64,000 nt of DNA, from NCBI RefSeq assembly GCF_000024365.1, contig NC_013235.1, positions 2,542,001-2,606,000 on the forward strand. The letters run 5' to 3'. Every line of letters starts with the position of its first letter. Positions within the stretch are counted from its first letter, which is position 1. Below are positions 1-8,385 of the stretch, in pieces. Made by a program: the position numbers and the translations under genes. A model generated the notes under the pieces. It made no database searches. It was not told where the DNA came from and was given only the letters and a program-made list of their open reading frames with translations. This DNA is from Nakamurella multipartita DSM 44233. Lineage in GTDB: Bacteria > Actinomycetota > Actinomycetes > Mycobacteriales > Nakamurellaceae.

Positions 1-1
1 C

Positions 2-145
2 AAGTCGATCTACGCCCAGCTGGGGGAGCAGATCGGCTACGAGACCAAGGAACGCGACGTCTCCAAGCCGTGGCTGATCGCGGGGACCATGCTGGTGGTG
101 CTCGGGTCGGCGGCGGCGCTGGTGATCACCGCACGCATCCCCTGA
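2..145 (+). CDS. C-terminal fragment of a membrane protein, probably VWA-type
   Basis: Only the last 47 codons lie in the window; the gene begins upstream. The visible tail has a charged segment ending in KERDVSKPW, then one hydrophobic helix (LIAGTMLVVLGSAAALVI) and the end TARIP. A C-terminal anchor after an extracytoplasmic domain is what the VWA membrane proteins encoded just before fabG1 in mycobacteria (Rv1481 position) have. The assignment rests mainly on this position, because no VWA motif is visible here. It is followed by about 160 bases before fabG1. Confidence 0.6.
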   Translation, partial: KSIYAQLGEQIGYETKERDVSKPWLIAGTMLVVLGSAAALVITARIP

Positions 146-307
146 CGCGCCTGCCGGGTCCCGCGGCCCGGGTCCGGATAAGGTCTGTCCCGGCAGCGGG
201 ACGGTGTTGCCCCGGTGGTGTTCCGTCCTGAGGTCGGCTCTGCACGACACGGACAGTTCCGGGCCCGGCGGGCCCGAACGGCCGGCGACACAGACGGGAC
301 GGACGAC

Positions 308-1030
308 GTGACGCAAGCACCCGCAACCGGGCGATCGGCGCTGGTGACCGGTGGCAACCGGGGAATCGGGTTGGCCATCGCCCGGGCCCTGGCCGCCGAC
401 GGTCATCGGGTGACGGTCACCCATCGTTCCGGGGAGCCCCCGCAGGGGCTGTCCGGAGTCATCTGCGACGTGACCGACGCGGCCAGCATCGACGCCGCGT
501 TCAGCCAGGTCGAGGCCGATCAGGGGCCGGTGGAGATCCTGGTCGCCAACGCCGGCATCACCGACGACACGCTGCTGCTGCGGATGAGCGAGGACACCTT
601 CACCTCGGTGGTGGACGCCAACCTGACCGGCGCCTACCGGGTGGCCAAGCGGGCCGCGTCCGGCATGCTGCGCAAGCGCTGGGGGCGGATGATCTTCATC
701 TCCTCCGTGGTCGGGCTGTCCGGCGGGGCCGGGCAGGCCAACTACTCGGCGTCCAAGGCCGGCCTGGTCGGCCTGGCCCGCTCGATCGCCCGCGAACTGG
801 GCTCGCGCCACATCACCGCCAACGTGATCGCCCCCGGATTCGTCGATACCGACATGACGCAGTCCCTGCCCGAGGCCCGGCGCACCGAGATCGTCAACCA
901 GGTGCCGTTGAAGCGGTACGCGGAGCCGTCCGAGATCGCCGACGCCGTCGCCTTCCTGGCCTCCGATCGGGCCGCCTACATCACCGGCGCGGTCCTGCCG
1001 GTCGACGGTGGCCTGGGCATGGGCCACTGA
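308..1030 (+). CDS. fabG1: 3-oxoacyl-[acyl-carrier-protein] reductase FabG1/MabA
   Basis: Short-chain dehydrogenase that reduces 3-oxoacyl-ACP with NADPH in the type II fatty acid (mycolate-type) elongation cycle; cytoplasmic. The 240-residue protein has the cofactor motif TGGNRGIG near residue 15, the NAG motif near residue 81, and catalytic Ser133, Tyr146 and Lys150 (YSASK). It ends in the family signature ITGAVLPVDGGLGMGH. GTG at 308 is preferred over an ATG at 215, because the upstream codons add an Arg-rich stretch foreign to the family. inhA follows 49 bases downstream, the same pair as mabA-inhA in mycobacteria, so the two are probably co-transcribed. Confidence 0.93.
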   Translation: MTQAPATGRSALVTGGNRGIGLAIARALAADGHRVTVTHRSGEPPQGLSGVICDVTDAASIDAAFSQVEADQGPVEILVANAGITDDTLLLRMSEDTFTSVVDANLTGAYRVAKRAASGMLRKRWGRMIFISSVVGLSGGAGQANYSASKAGLVGLARSIARELGSRHITANVIAPGFVDTDMTQSLPEARRTEIVNQVPLKRYAEPSEIADAVAFLASDRAAYITGAVLPVDGGLGMGH

Positions 1031-1079
1031 CCCACCCCGCTTCACCCACTCCCGATCCCCACCCCCGGAGGAACACCAG

Positions 1080-1892
1080 ATGGCCGACCACCTCGGCAGC
1101 GACCTGCTCGCCGGCAAGAACCTGCTCATCACCGGCATCATCACCGAGGCCTCGATGGCGTTCCACACCGCGCGGCTGGCCCAGCAGCAGGGCGCGAACG
1201 TGGTGCTGACCGGCTACGGGCGGCTGTCGCTGGTCGAGCGGATCGCCAAGCGGCTGCCGGCCCCGGCCCCGGTGGTCGAGCTCGACGTCACCGACAAGGC
1301 CCAGCTGGACTCGTTGGCCGACCGGGTCGGCGAGCACGTGAACCGGCTCGATGGGGTGCTGCACTCCATCGGGTTCGCGCCGGCCACCGCCCTGGGTGGG
1401 GACTTCCTGGACTGCCCCTGGGAGGACGTGGCCACCACCGTGCACACCTCCGCCTACTCGCTCAAGTCGCTGGCCGTCGCGGCGTTGCCGCTGATGACCG
1501 ACGGCGGCAGCATCGTCGGTCTGGACTTCGACGCCCGCCAGGCCTGGCCGGCCTACGACTGGATGGGCGTGGCCAAGGCCGCGCTGGAGTCGGTGACCCG
1601 GTACCTGGCCCGCGACCTGGGCCCGATGGGGATCCGGGTCAACCTGGTCTCGGCCGGCCCGATCAAGACCATCGCGGCCAAGTCGATCCCCGGCTTCGTG
1701 GACTTGGAGAACGGCTGGAGCACCCGCGCCCCGCTGGGCTGGGACACCTCCGACCCGACGCCGGTGGCCCGGGCCGCGGTCGCGCTGCTGTCCGACCTGT
1801 TCCCGGCGACCAGCGGCTCGATGGTGATGGTCGACGGCGGGTTCCACGCCCTGGGCTTCGGCAAGAAAGAGGTGGCCGCCCCGGCCGAGTGA
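1080..1892 (+). CDS. inhA: enoyl-[acyl-carrier-protein] reductase (NADH) InhA
   Basis: Reduces trans-2-enoyl-ACP with NADH, the last step of the FAS-II cycle. The protein has 270 residues, the usual InhA length. It carries the divergent SDR cofactor motif LLITGIITEASMAFH, an SIGFAP segment (Ser96, matching InhA Ser94), the active-site Tyr159-x6-Lys166 (YDWMGVAK) and the C-terminal VDGGFHALGF. ATG at 1080 has a clean GGAGG at 1067-1071. In mycobacteria hemH comes next; here an insertion sequence follows and no hemH is seen in the window. Confidence 0.93.
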   Translation: MADHLGSDLLAGKNLLITGIITEASMAFHTARLAQQQGANVVLTGYGRLSLVERIAKRLPAPAPVVELDVTDKAQLDSLADRVGEHVNRLDGVLHSIGFAPATALGGDFLDCPWEDVATTVHTSAYSLKSLAVAALPLMTDGGSIVGLDFDARQAWPAYDWMGVAKAALESVTRYLARDLGPMGIRVNLVSAGPIKTIAAKSIPGFVDLENGWSTRAPLGWDTSDPTPVARAAVALLSDLFPATSGSMVMVDGGFHALGFGKKEVAAPAE

Positions 1893-1921
1893 TACTCCGA
1901 CGGCCGTGCGCGGGGGGCTAG

Positions 1922-1934
1922 GACGCTCCTGAAT
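1922..1934 (+). repeat. left terminal inverted repeat of the IS1182-like element
   Basis: The sequence GACGCTCCTGAAT directly follows CTAG at 1918-1921 and is perfectly complementary to the right end. Confidence 0.85.
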
Positions 1935-1954
1935 TATCCGTATGTCGGCCCCTG

Positions 1955-3539
1955 TTGATCTTGTGGGTTCGGGATGATCTTGGTGTGCAGGGTCGGTCGC
2001 GGGATCAGCGTGAGTTGTTGGATGCCGAGTCGGTAGTCGGTGGGCTGCTCAAGCCGGGCAGCGTGTTCGCGTTTCTGGCCGCGCACCGTCGGGAGGTGTT
2101 CCCGGACGGCATGTTCGCGGATCTGTTTCCGTCGGGTCGGGGCCGCCCGTCAGTGCCGGCCGACGTGATGGCGTCGGTGATTGTGCTGCAGGCTCTGCAC
2201 GGCCTGTCCGACGCGGACACGGTGGACTCGGTGACGTTCGATCTGCGGTGGAAGGCAGCGTGCGGGTTACCGGTGACCGCTGCGGCGTTCCATGCCACGA
2301 CATTGACGTACTGGCGGCGTCGGCTGGCCGCTTCGCAGTCGCCGAACCGGATCTTCGACGCGGTCCGCCAGGTCGTGGACCAGACCGGGGTGCTGGCTGG
2401 AAAGAGCAGGCGAGCGTTGGATTCCACGATCCTGGACGACGCGGTCGCCACCCAGGACACGGTCACCCAGTTGATCGCGGCGATCCGCCGGGTCCGCCGC
2501 GAGGTACCCGGCGCCGCCGAGGTCGTCGGCGAGCACTGCTCGGCTCACGACTATGACGACCCGGGCAAACCGGCGATCGCCTGGAACGATCAGCAGGCCC
2601 GCGAGGCCCTTGTCGATGCGCTGGTCACCGACGCGCATCGGGTGCTGGGACACCTGCCCGACCAGGAGCTCGGACCGAAGGCGGCGGACGCGGTCGCCCT
2701 CTTGGCGTTGGTCGCCGGGCAGGACGTGGAACCGGTCGAGGGCTCGGACGGCACCGACGGACGGTGGCGGATCGCGCAGCGGGTCGCCCCGGGACCGGGT
2801 GATCTCCACCGTGGACCCGGAGGCGCGGCACGCCCACAAGACCGTCCACCGGCGGCAGGACGGGTTCAAGGCACACATCGCGGTCGAACCCGACACCGGT
2901 CTGGTCACCGCCTGCGCGGTGACCATGGCCAGCGGACGCGGCAACAGCGACGCCGAGGTTGGACCCACCTTGCTGGCACAGGAGACCGAAAAGCTGCACG
3001 TGCTGGCCGATTCGGCGTACGGATCGGGATCCGCGCGGGCCGAACTGGACCATGCCGGGCACATCGCGTTGATCAAGCCGTTCCCGCTGCGGTCGGCCGT
3101 GCCGGGCGGGTTCACCCTGGACGACTTCACCGTCGACCCCGAGGCCAGGACGGCCACCTGCCCGAACGGGGTGACCCGGTCGATCACCGCGCAATGGTCC
3201 GTCACCTTCGGAGCGGCTTGCCGCGGCTGCCCGCTCCGGGCCCAATGCACGACCAGCGACGCCGGTCGATCGCTGAAGCTGACCGAGTACGAAAGCCTGC
3301 TCAGGGCGGCCCGTCGACAAGCGGAAACCGAGGACTTCCAACAGGTCTACCGACGGCACCGGCCGATGGTCGAACGATCGATCTCCTGGCTGGTCCGCGG
3401 CAACCGCAAAGTCCGCTACCGCGGCGTCGCCAAGAACGACCACTGGTGGCACCACCGCGCCGCTGCGATCAACCTCAGGCGAATGCTCACCCTCGGGCTG
3501 ACGCGGGTGAGCGGGACGTGGACCATTGCACCGGCCTGA
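1955..3539 (+). pseudogene. IS1182-family transposase, frameshifted
   Basis: DDE transposase in two frames. The first part (from about 1955, TTG; GTG 1984 is another possible start) carries the N-terminal transposase domain with the motif LFPSGRGRPSVPADV, and the first catalytic Asp in ALDSTILDDA. The second part (to 3539) has HRRQDGFKAHIAVEPDTG, the second Asp in VLADSAYGSG and the Glu in RPMVERSISWL. The frames change at a CCCC run at 2787-2790; deleting one C restores VARDRVISTVDPEARHAHK. Without that correction the protein loses its second half, so the element is probably inactive unless the shift is programmed or a sequencing error. The first frame stays open far past the junction, which argues against a designed frameshift signal. 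Confidence 0.85.
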
Positions 3540-3707
3540 CCGGCCGGCACGAGACCTCACCGGGCCGTGAGCAACGGCCCGTCCCTCCGATCAGTCAGGA
3601 GAATCATCCAGGGCCGGGCGACGACTCAGGACCACGCCTGACAGCCCGATCACGCGCGAACGCTCCCACTGTCCCAAAGCGAACTCCCGAACCCACAAGT
3701 GACCGTT

Positions 3708-3720
3708 ATTCAGGAGCGTC
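3708..3720 (-). repeat. right terminal inverted repeat of the IS1182-like element
   Basis: ATTCAGGAGCGTC is the exact reverse complement of the left repeat and is followed by CTAG at 3721-3724. Confidence 0.85.
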
Positions 3721-4527
3721 CTAGAGCGAGCGCCCGAGCCCGCGCGGTGCGCCGGTGGATCGCCGGCCCAGGCCGCGGACGCCGGCGGCCACCGCCGCCC
3801 GCCGGGCCTCGCGGATGGCGATGGCCAGCGGCCGCAACGCGTCGTCGACGGCGGCCATCTGGTAGCTGGTGACGGTGGCCGTGTCGTGGCTGTCGGCCAC
3901 CGTGAGCAGCGCCTGCAGCGAGATCGAGGTGGCCAGCAGCGCCGACGCCGGCCGCGGCATGTCCGGCGGGGTGGACACCGCATCGGCCAGGATCAGCTGC
4001 CGGACCCGCTCCCGGGCCCCGTCCGACTGTCGGGCCACGTCCAGCGCGGTCAGGCTCCGGGTGGCCCGGGCGACCTCGTCGTCCAACCGGTCATGGGCCT
4101 GGGCCAGATCATCGGCCGGATGCCGGGCCGAGTTGGCGAAAACCCGCCAGTGCCCGTTGACCGGGACCACGGCCAGCGACGGTCCGGTCAAGGTGACCGC
4201 GGCGCCGGCGTCCAGCGCGGTGACCGTCAGCTCTCCGGACGTCGGCAGGCCGCGCAGGTCGCCCGGGTAGGGCAGCAGCAACTGCGCCTCGCCGGCGTCC
4301 CGCAGCAGCGGCAGCAGCGCGGCCGACCCCGCGGTCGGGCTGCCCGGGCCGGGCAGGCCCGTCATCACCGCGATCTCGTCGGTCGCCGCGCGCACACCGG
4401 CCCGGTGGTCGGCGCCGTCGATGGCCTGCAGCACGTCGTCCGGGCTGGCGCCGCCCTGCCACGCGGCCGACCACAGGGCGAGCGTGGTCGCCGCACGGAC
4501 GGCTCCGGACACTGACACGAGCGCCAC
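3721..4527 (-). CDS. hypothetical protein (possible Rv1486c-position homologue)
   Basis: A 268-residue Ala- and Leu-rich protein of no recognised family. It has no signal peptide or clear membrane segment; the middle contains a beta-rich stretch (ELTVTALDAGAAVTLTGPSLAVVPVNGHWRVF) and the second half is helical and charged, ending in an Arg-rich tail. Its stop codon TAG lies inside the CTAG duplicated by the adjacent insertion sequence, so the reading frame was preserved by the insertion. In mycobacteria a reverse-strand hypothetical gene (Rv1486c) sits between hemH and the NfeD/SPFH genes, and this gene may be its positional equivalent; I cannot confirm that from sequence. Confidence 0.7.
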   Translation of the reverse strand: MALVSVSGAVRAATTLALWSAAWQGGASPDDVLQAIDGADHRAGVRAATDEIAVMTGLPGPGSPTAGSAALLPLLRDAGEAQLLLPYPGDLRGLPTSGELTVTALDAGAAVTLTGPSLAVVPVNGHWRVFANSARHPADDLAQAHDRLDDEVARATRSLTALDVARQSDGARERVRQLILADAVSTPPDMPRPASALLATSISLQALLTVADSHDTATVTSYQMAAVDDALRPLAIAIREARRAAVAAGVRGLGRRSTGAPRGLGRSL

Positions 4528-4593
4528 GGTACGTCACGCCTGCGACAGCCGCGTTTCCGGCGGGGTTCGAGCTGCCGGGCCCGTTCACCGCTA

Positions 4594-4624
4594 TTGACCT
4601 ATTGCACTAGTTGAGTAGTGTAAT
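4594..4624 (+). promoter_or_regulatory. promoter and palindromic operator of the GntR/ABC operon
   Basis: A -35 TTGACC (4594-4599) and a -10 TAGTGT (4616-4621), 16 bp apart, place the start of transcription at about 4628, so the GntR message would be nearly leaderless from GTG 4629. The spacer and -10 lie within an inverted repeat at 4601-4624 (ATTGCACTA, six bases, TAGTGTAAT; one mismatch). Repressor bound there would cover the promoter, as expected for autoregulation by the YtrA-type regulator. Confidence 0.65.
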
Positions 4625-4628
4625 TGAG

Positions 4629-5009
4629 GTGATCGAGTTCCGGATCGACCGGCGTTCGGGGATGCCGACCTACCTGCAGATCGTCGAGCAGGTTCGCCAG
4701 GCGCTCCTGCTCGGGCGACTCGGCGTCGGCGACAAGCTGCCCACGGCCAGGGAAGTCGTGGCCAGCACGGCCATCAACCCGAACACCGTGCTCAAGGCCT
4801 ACCGCGAGCTGGAACGTGAGGGGTTGGTCGAGGGCCGGGTGGGCGCGGGCACGTTCGTGCTCCGCGGGCTGGCCCGGGACGAGATCGGACCGCACTCGCC
4901 GGTGGGCGAGGAACTGACCGGGTGGGTGGGTCGCGCCAAGGCGGCCGGGCTGGCCCGGCACGAGCTGGAGGCACTGGTGAAGGCAGCGTTGGACAAGGAA
5001 TTCGGGTGA
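4629..5009 (+). CDS. GntR-family transcriptional regulator, YtrA subfamily
   Basis: A short GntR protein (about 126 residues). It has a winged helix-turn-helix containing IVEQVRQALLLGRLGVGDKLP, TAREVVASTAINPNTVLKAYRELEREG and the wing GRVGAGTFV, and then only a short C-terminal helical dimerisation segment. This is the layout of the YtrA subfamily, which controls ABC transporter operons rather than carrying a large ligand domain. GTG 4629 is favoured because it sits just after the predicted -10; TTG 4611 is an alternative. The ABC ATPase gene starts within ten bases of the stop, so it is one operon with an operator overlapping its own promoter. Confidence 0.87.
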   Translation: MIEFRIDRRSGMPTYLQIVEQVRQALLLGRLGVGDKLPTAREVVASTAINPNTVLKAYRELEREGLVEGRVGAGTFVLRGLARDEIGPHSPVGEELTGWVGRAKAAGLARHELEALVKAALDKEFG

Positions 5010-5015
5010 GTGGGG

Positions 5016-5906
5016 ATGAGCAGTGAACAGGCACACGGGGCGATCCTGCAGGTCCACGACGCCGGTGTGCGATACCGCCGGGGCTGGGCGTTGCGGCACT
5101 GCGAGCTGGAACTGTCGGCGGGCTCCATCACCGCCCTGGTCGGCCCCAACGGCGCCGGCAAGAGCACGCTCATGCTCGCCGCGGCCGGGTTGCTGGAACT
5201 GACCGAAGGCCGGATCGACGTCCTCGGCGCGCCCGCCGGCACGTCGCCCGGTCATCCCGAGCTGAGTTATCTGGGCCAGGCCCGGCCGTTGTACCGGCAG
5301 TTCACGGTGGACACCATGCTGGAGCTGGCCCGTCACCTCAACACCAGCTGGGACGGCCCGCTCGCCGATCGGCTGTGCGAGGAGGCCCGCCTGGACCGGG
5401 GCGCTCGGGTGCGCACGCTGTCCGGCGGGCAACGCACCCGTTTGGCCCTGGCCATCGTGCTGGCCCGCCGGCCGACCCTGGTGCTGCTGGACGAGCCGTT
5501 GGCCGAGCTCGACCCGCTGGCCCGGCTGGAGGTCGCCCAGACGTTGCTCGCGCAGGCCGCCGACAGCGGGCTGACCGTGCTGATGTCCTCCCACGTGCTC
5601 AGCGAGATCGAGGACGCCTGCGATCATCTCGCCCTGCTCACCGGCGGCCGGATCACCCTGCACGCGCCGATCGAGCACCTGGTGCAACGGCACCGGCTGC
5701 TCACCGGCCCGGACGACGACGAGACCACCTTGGCCACATTGCGGCCGGCGGCGGTCGAGATCCGGCGCAGCGTACGGCAGGTCACCGTCCTGCTGGACGG
5801 GCGCCCGGCCGTGGTCCCCGAGGGGTGGACCGAGGCCGAACCCACGCTCGAGGAAGTGGTGATCGCCCGACTGCGGGCGGCCGCCGACCACCGGGAGGCA
5901 GCATGA
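5016..5906 (+). CDS. ABC transporter ATP-binding protein
   Basis: ATPase subunit of an exporter-type ABC system; cytoplasmic face of the membrane. It has Walker A GPNGAGKST near residue 45, signature LSGGQRTRLALAIVLARRP, Walker B LVLLDEPLAELDPLARLEV and the switch-region SSHVLSEIEDACDHLALL. The C-terminal 80 residues are extra and beta-rich, as in many YtrB/CcmA-like ATPases. ATG 5016 is used; GTG 5010 directly after the GntR stop is possible. The permease gene overlaps the stop by ATGA, so the two are translated together. Confidence 0.92.
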   Translation: MSSEQAHGAILQVHDAGVRYRRGWALRHCELELSAGSITALVGPNGAGKSTLMLAAAGLLELTEGRIDVLGAPAGTSPGHPELSYLGQARPLYRQFTVDTMLELARHLNTSWDGPLADRLCEEARLDRGARVRTLSGGQRTRLALAIVLARRPTLVLLDEPLAELDPLARLEVAQTLLAQAADSGLTVLMSSHVLSEIEDACDHLALLTGGRITLHAPIEHLVQRHRLLTGPDDDETTLATLRPAAVEIRRSVRQVTVLLDGRPAVVPEGWTEAEPTLEEVVIARLRAAADHREAA

Positions 5907-6874
5907 ACACCACGTCGATCGCGCCGGCCCGCCCCCTCGCCGGTCGGGCTCCCGGCGGCATGTGGTGGGTGGCCTGGCGACAGCACCGCACCCTCGTGCT
6001 GTCCGGCCTGGGCCTGATGCTGGTGGTGGCGGTCGCGATGGTGGTCTTCCGCCTGATCTACGACGCTCGGCCGCCCGGCGGGTCCCAGTATGCCGACGAC
6101 AATCGGTTCTGGCTCTGGTTGCGGCTGTCCCTGGTGGTGCTGCCGGTCGGGTTGGGTGCCCTGGGCGGGACGATGGTCGTCGGTCCCGAGCGGGAGCGGG
6201 GGACCACGCTCTTCGCATTCAGTCAGGGGGTCGGCCGGTTCCGCTGGTACTGGACAAAGTGCGCTGTGGTGGTCGCCCCGCTGACCGTGGGCGTGCTGGC
6301 CCTGGGCCTGCTCGCCCAGTGGGTGGTCACCGCGCCCGGGCTGGAGCCATGGAGCCCCTTCGCAGTCCCCGACTTTCAGACCAACGGCACCGTGCCGGCC
6401 ATCCTCACCCTGATCGCCTTCGGCGTCGGCGTGCCGGCCGGCGCCCTGCTCCGTTCGCTGGCCGCCGCGCTGACCCTGGCGTTCGTCCTGGCCACGGTGG
6501 TCACCGCGGCGCTGGGCTACGGCGCCTACGTCGACCTGGCCCCGCACGACCGCGTCGTCACGCCGGTGGCCCAGGCGTACGGGGTGCTGCCGGAGGGCGG
6601 CTACCAGGTCGGCTATGGCTACCTGGACGCCGCCGGCCGGACGGTGCCGGTCCCGTCGTGCCCGTTCGACGTGGGGCCGTCGGGGAGTCAGGCCGATGGT
6701 GACGCGGCCTGGCAGCGGTGCCTGACCGGCGCGGGCGTCGTGGCGTCGTACGTCGAGTACGTCGCGGCCGATCGGCGCACCCAGGTGACCCTGAGCCTGG
6801 CCGGCCTCGGCACGGTGATCGCAGCCGCCGGATTCACGCTGGGTTGGTGGCGGGTCCGGCGCCGGTCGCTGTGA
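5903..6874 (+). CDS. ABC transporter permease
   Basis: A 323-residue membrane subunit partnering the upstream ATPase. ATG 5903 overlaps the ATPase stop (ATGA) and has GGGAGG just upstream. About six hydrophobic helices are visible: residues 32-50, 77-95, 124-146, 169-186, 190-210 and a last one near 295-315, with a larger extracytoplasmic segment of about 80 residues before the final helix. The TTLFAFSQGVGRFRWYWTKC stretch resembles ABC-2 type exporters. The substrate cannot be told; such GntR-linked exporters are often cell-envelope stress or peptide exporters. Confidence 0.85.
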   Translation: MNTTSIAPARPLAGRAPGGMWWVAWRQHRTLVLSGLGLMLVVAVAMVVFRLIYDARPPGGSQYADDNRFWLWLRLSLVVLPVGLGALGGTMVVGPERERGTTLFAFSQGVGRFRWYWTKCAVVVAPLTVGVLALGLLAQWVVTAPGLEPWSPFAVPDFQTNGTVPAILTLIAFGVGVPAGALLRSLAAALTLAFVLATVVTAALGYGAYVDLAPHDRVVTPVAQAYGVLPEGGYQVGYGYLDAAGRTVPVPSCPFDVGPSGSQADGDAAWQRCLTGAGVVASYVEYVAADRRTQVTLSLAGLGTVIAAAGFTLGWWRVRRRSL

Positions 6875-6927
6875 TCTCGGGCGTGCCGACCCGGCCCGGC
6901 GGCGGCACCCCGGTAGGTTCAGCGGCC

Positions 6928-7740
6928 GTGACGCGCTCCTACCGTGATCCGTTGACCCCGCGGCCGCCCAGGGTGATTCCGGAGCTACCGGCCACCGGCG
7001 AGGTGGTCGCCGAGGACCCGCTGTCCGGCTTCTGCGGGCTCGTCGTCGCCTGCACGAACAGTGCGGTGACGCTGGAGGACCGGCACGGCAAGCGGCGCAA
7101 CTTCCCGCTGACCGTCGGCGCCTTCCTGGTCGACGGGCAGCAGGTGACGCTGGTCCGGCCCAAGGCCGCCCCGGCCGCCCCGGCCCGCACCGCGTCCGGA
7201 TCGCGGGCCGTCGCCGGGTTGCGGGCCCGGACCGCCCGGGCCAGCCGCATCTGGGTGGAGGGGGTGCACGACGCGGCCCTGGTGGAGCGGGTCTGGGGGC
7301 ACGACCTGCGGGTCGAGGGGATCGTGGTGGAGCCGCTGGACGGGTTGGACAACCTGCCCGACGCCGTCGCCGAGTTCGGGCCGGGGCCGGGCCGGCGGGT
7401 CGGGGTGCTGGCCGATCACCTGGTCCCGGGGTCGAAGGAGAGTCGCATCGCGGCCACCGTCCAGTCCGGGCCGGCGAGCCGCTTCGTGCTGGTCACCGGT
7501 CACCCGTACATCGACATCTGGCAGGCCGTGCGGCCCTCCGCCGTCGGCATCGCGGCCTGGCCGACCGTTGCCCGCGGCACCGACTGGAAAACCGGTGTGT
7601 GCCAGGCGCTCGGATTCTCCGACGTGCACACGCTGTGGGGTCGCATCAACGGTTCGGTCCGCAGCTACCGGGATGTGGACACCCCGCTGATGACCGCCGT
7701 CGAGCGGCTGATCGACTTCGTCACCGAGCCGGAGGGCTGA
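6928..7740 (+). CDS. DUF3097 family protein
   Basis: A conserved actinobacterial protein of unknown function, 270 residues, predicted soluble. Family-like stretches are SRIWVEGVHDAALVERVWG near residue 105, VGVLADHLVPGSKES near 160 and VLVTGHPYIDIWQAVRP near 190. The WVEGxxDAxLVE segment recalls TOPRIM-like acidic motifs, which is only a suggestion. GTG 6928 is chosen because a TAGGTT lies at 6914-6919, so the message may be leaderless; upstream in-frame codons are Arg/Pro-rich and not family-like. Confidence 0.82.
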   Translation: MTRSYRDPLTPRPPRVIPELPATGEVVAEDPLSGFCGLVVACTNSAVTLEDRHGKRRNFPLTVGAFLVDGQQVTLVRPKAAPAAPARTASGSRAVAGLRARTARASRIWVEGVHDAALVERVWGHDLRVEGIVVEPLDGLDNLPDAVAEFGPGPGRRVGVLADHLVPGSKESRIAATVQSGPASRFVLVTGHPYIDIWQAVRPSAVGIAAWPTVARGTDWKTGVCQALGFSDVHTLWGRINGSVRSYRDVDTPLMTAVERLIDFVTEPEG

Positions 7741-8151
7741 GCACGCGGGCGGTCGCGGATGCTCCGGACCCGCCGGCTCGCCCGGCGGAACCACATCGAT
7801 GAAATTCGTCATCACGCTGCGTGCAACTCCCACCCGCCGGGGCCGCTCCGAGGGTGAAGTACGCCGCGGCGGCGGTGAACAAAGGGTGGACCTCTTGTCC
7901 GGATTCGTCCGGTCGGTGATGCTGCTCTCGACGCTGTCGCGGGGGGTCAGGACCGAGAACGGCAAGGTGGTGGAGGCCACCCAATGGCAGCGTCCTTTGC
8001 TTGTGTCCTTTGCTCGTGTTGCCGCTCGTGCTCGCCTGTCCCACCCTGTCGGCACGCTTCGCGCGCCGACCCACACGCCACTCTCCGCGCGGCGCGCCGG
8101 CTGTACGGCGGCGCGCCGCGCAAAATTTTCCGTCGCCCCCGGCCGGAGCGG
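7741..8151. other. intergenic region between convergent genes
   Basis: No supported gene. The long open frames here follow GC-rich codon bias and match no family. The only clear structure is the strong hairpin at 8087-8129, reported separately, plus a short direct repeat CCTTTGCT about 7993-8013. Confidence 0.6.
8087..8129 (+). terminator. strong rho-independent terminator-like hairpin
   Basis: A perfect 13-bp GC stem (arms 8087-8099 and 8109-8121, sequence GCGCGGCGCGCCG and its complement) with a 9-base loop, followed by AAAATTTT. It lies between the convergent DUF3097 gene and ybdD and would stop transcripts from the left; the T run is on the plus strand only. Confidence 0.72.
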
Positions 8152-8385
8152 TCAGCAGCAGCGGGCGCCCGGGTGGGCGTCCTGCTCGGCGTACCGCTGC
8201 CGCCAGTACTCGCGTTCGGTGGGGACCGGCTCGCCGGGGTGGGTGCGGCGCAGATGCTCGACGTACCGCGCGTACGCGGTGTCACCCAGCACCGAGCCCA
8301 CCCACCACCGCAGGCCCCGCCAGGCCCGCCCGCAGGCGGACCCGGCGGCCCGGACCGAACCGATCGAAACCGGTTGGGCGGTCAA
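8152..8385 (-). CDS. ybdD: YbdD/YjiX family small protein (DUF466)
   Basis: A small Arg- and Tyr-rich protein (77 residues) that habitually follows CstA-type transporters and is needed for, or tunes, their activity. The family core is visible as VLGDTAYARYVEHLRRTHPGEPVPTEREYWRQRYAEQ. The start is TTG 8385-8383, which overlaps the cstA stop (ATTGA) and has GGAG eight bases upstream; no other start codon fits. This overlap implies translational coupling with cstA. The family matches closely in its conserved half; the first 25 residues are variable. Confidence 0.85.
   Translation of the reverse strand: MTAQPVSIGSVRAAGSACGRAWRGLRWWVGSVLGDTAYARYVEHLRRTHPGEPVPTEREYWRQRYAEQDAHPGARCC

Larger units (their letters stand above)
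1922..3720 (+). mobile_element. IS1182-like insertion sequence
   Basis: A 1,799-bp element with 13-bp perfect terminal inverted repeats: GACGCTCCTGAAT at 1922-1934 and its reverse complement at 3708-3720. Each end is flanked by CTAG (1918-1921 and 3721-3724), consistent with a 4-bp target duplication. It holds one DDE transposase gene carrying a frameshift. It separates inhA from the convergent hypothetical gene, and the right CTAG supplies that gene's stop codon. Family assignment rests on the transposase domains. Confidence 0.88.

Noticed and set aside
2787-2790. Programmed frameshift in the IS1182-like transposase
   Set aside because: A C run is present, but the family normally uses one ORF, no stimulatory structure is evident and the zero frame stays open long after. 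A mutation or sequencing error is simpler.
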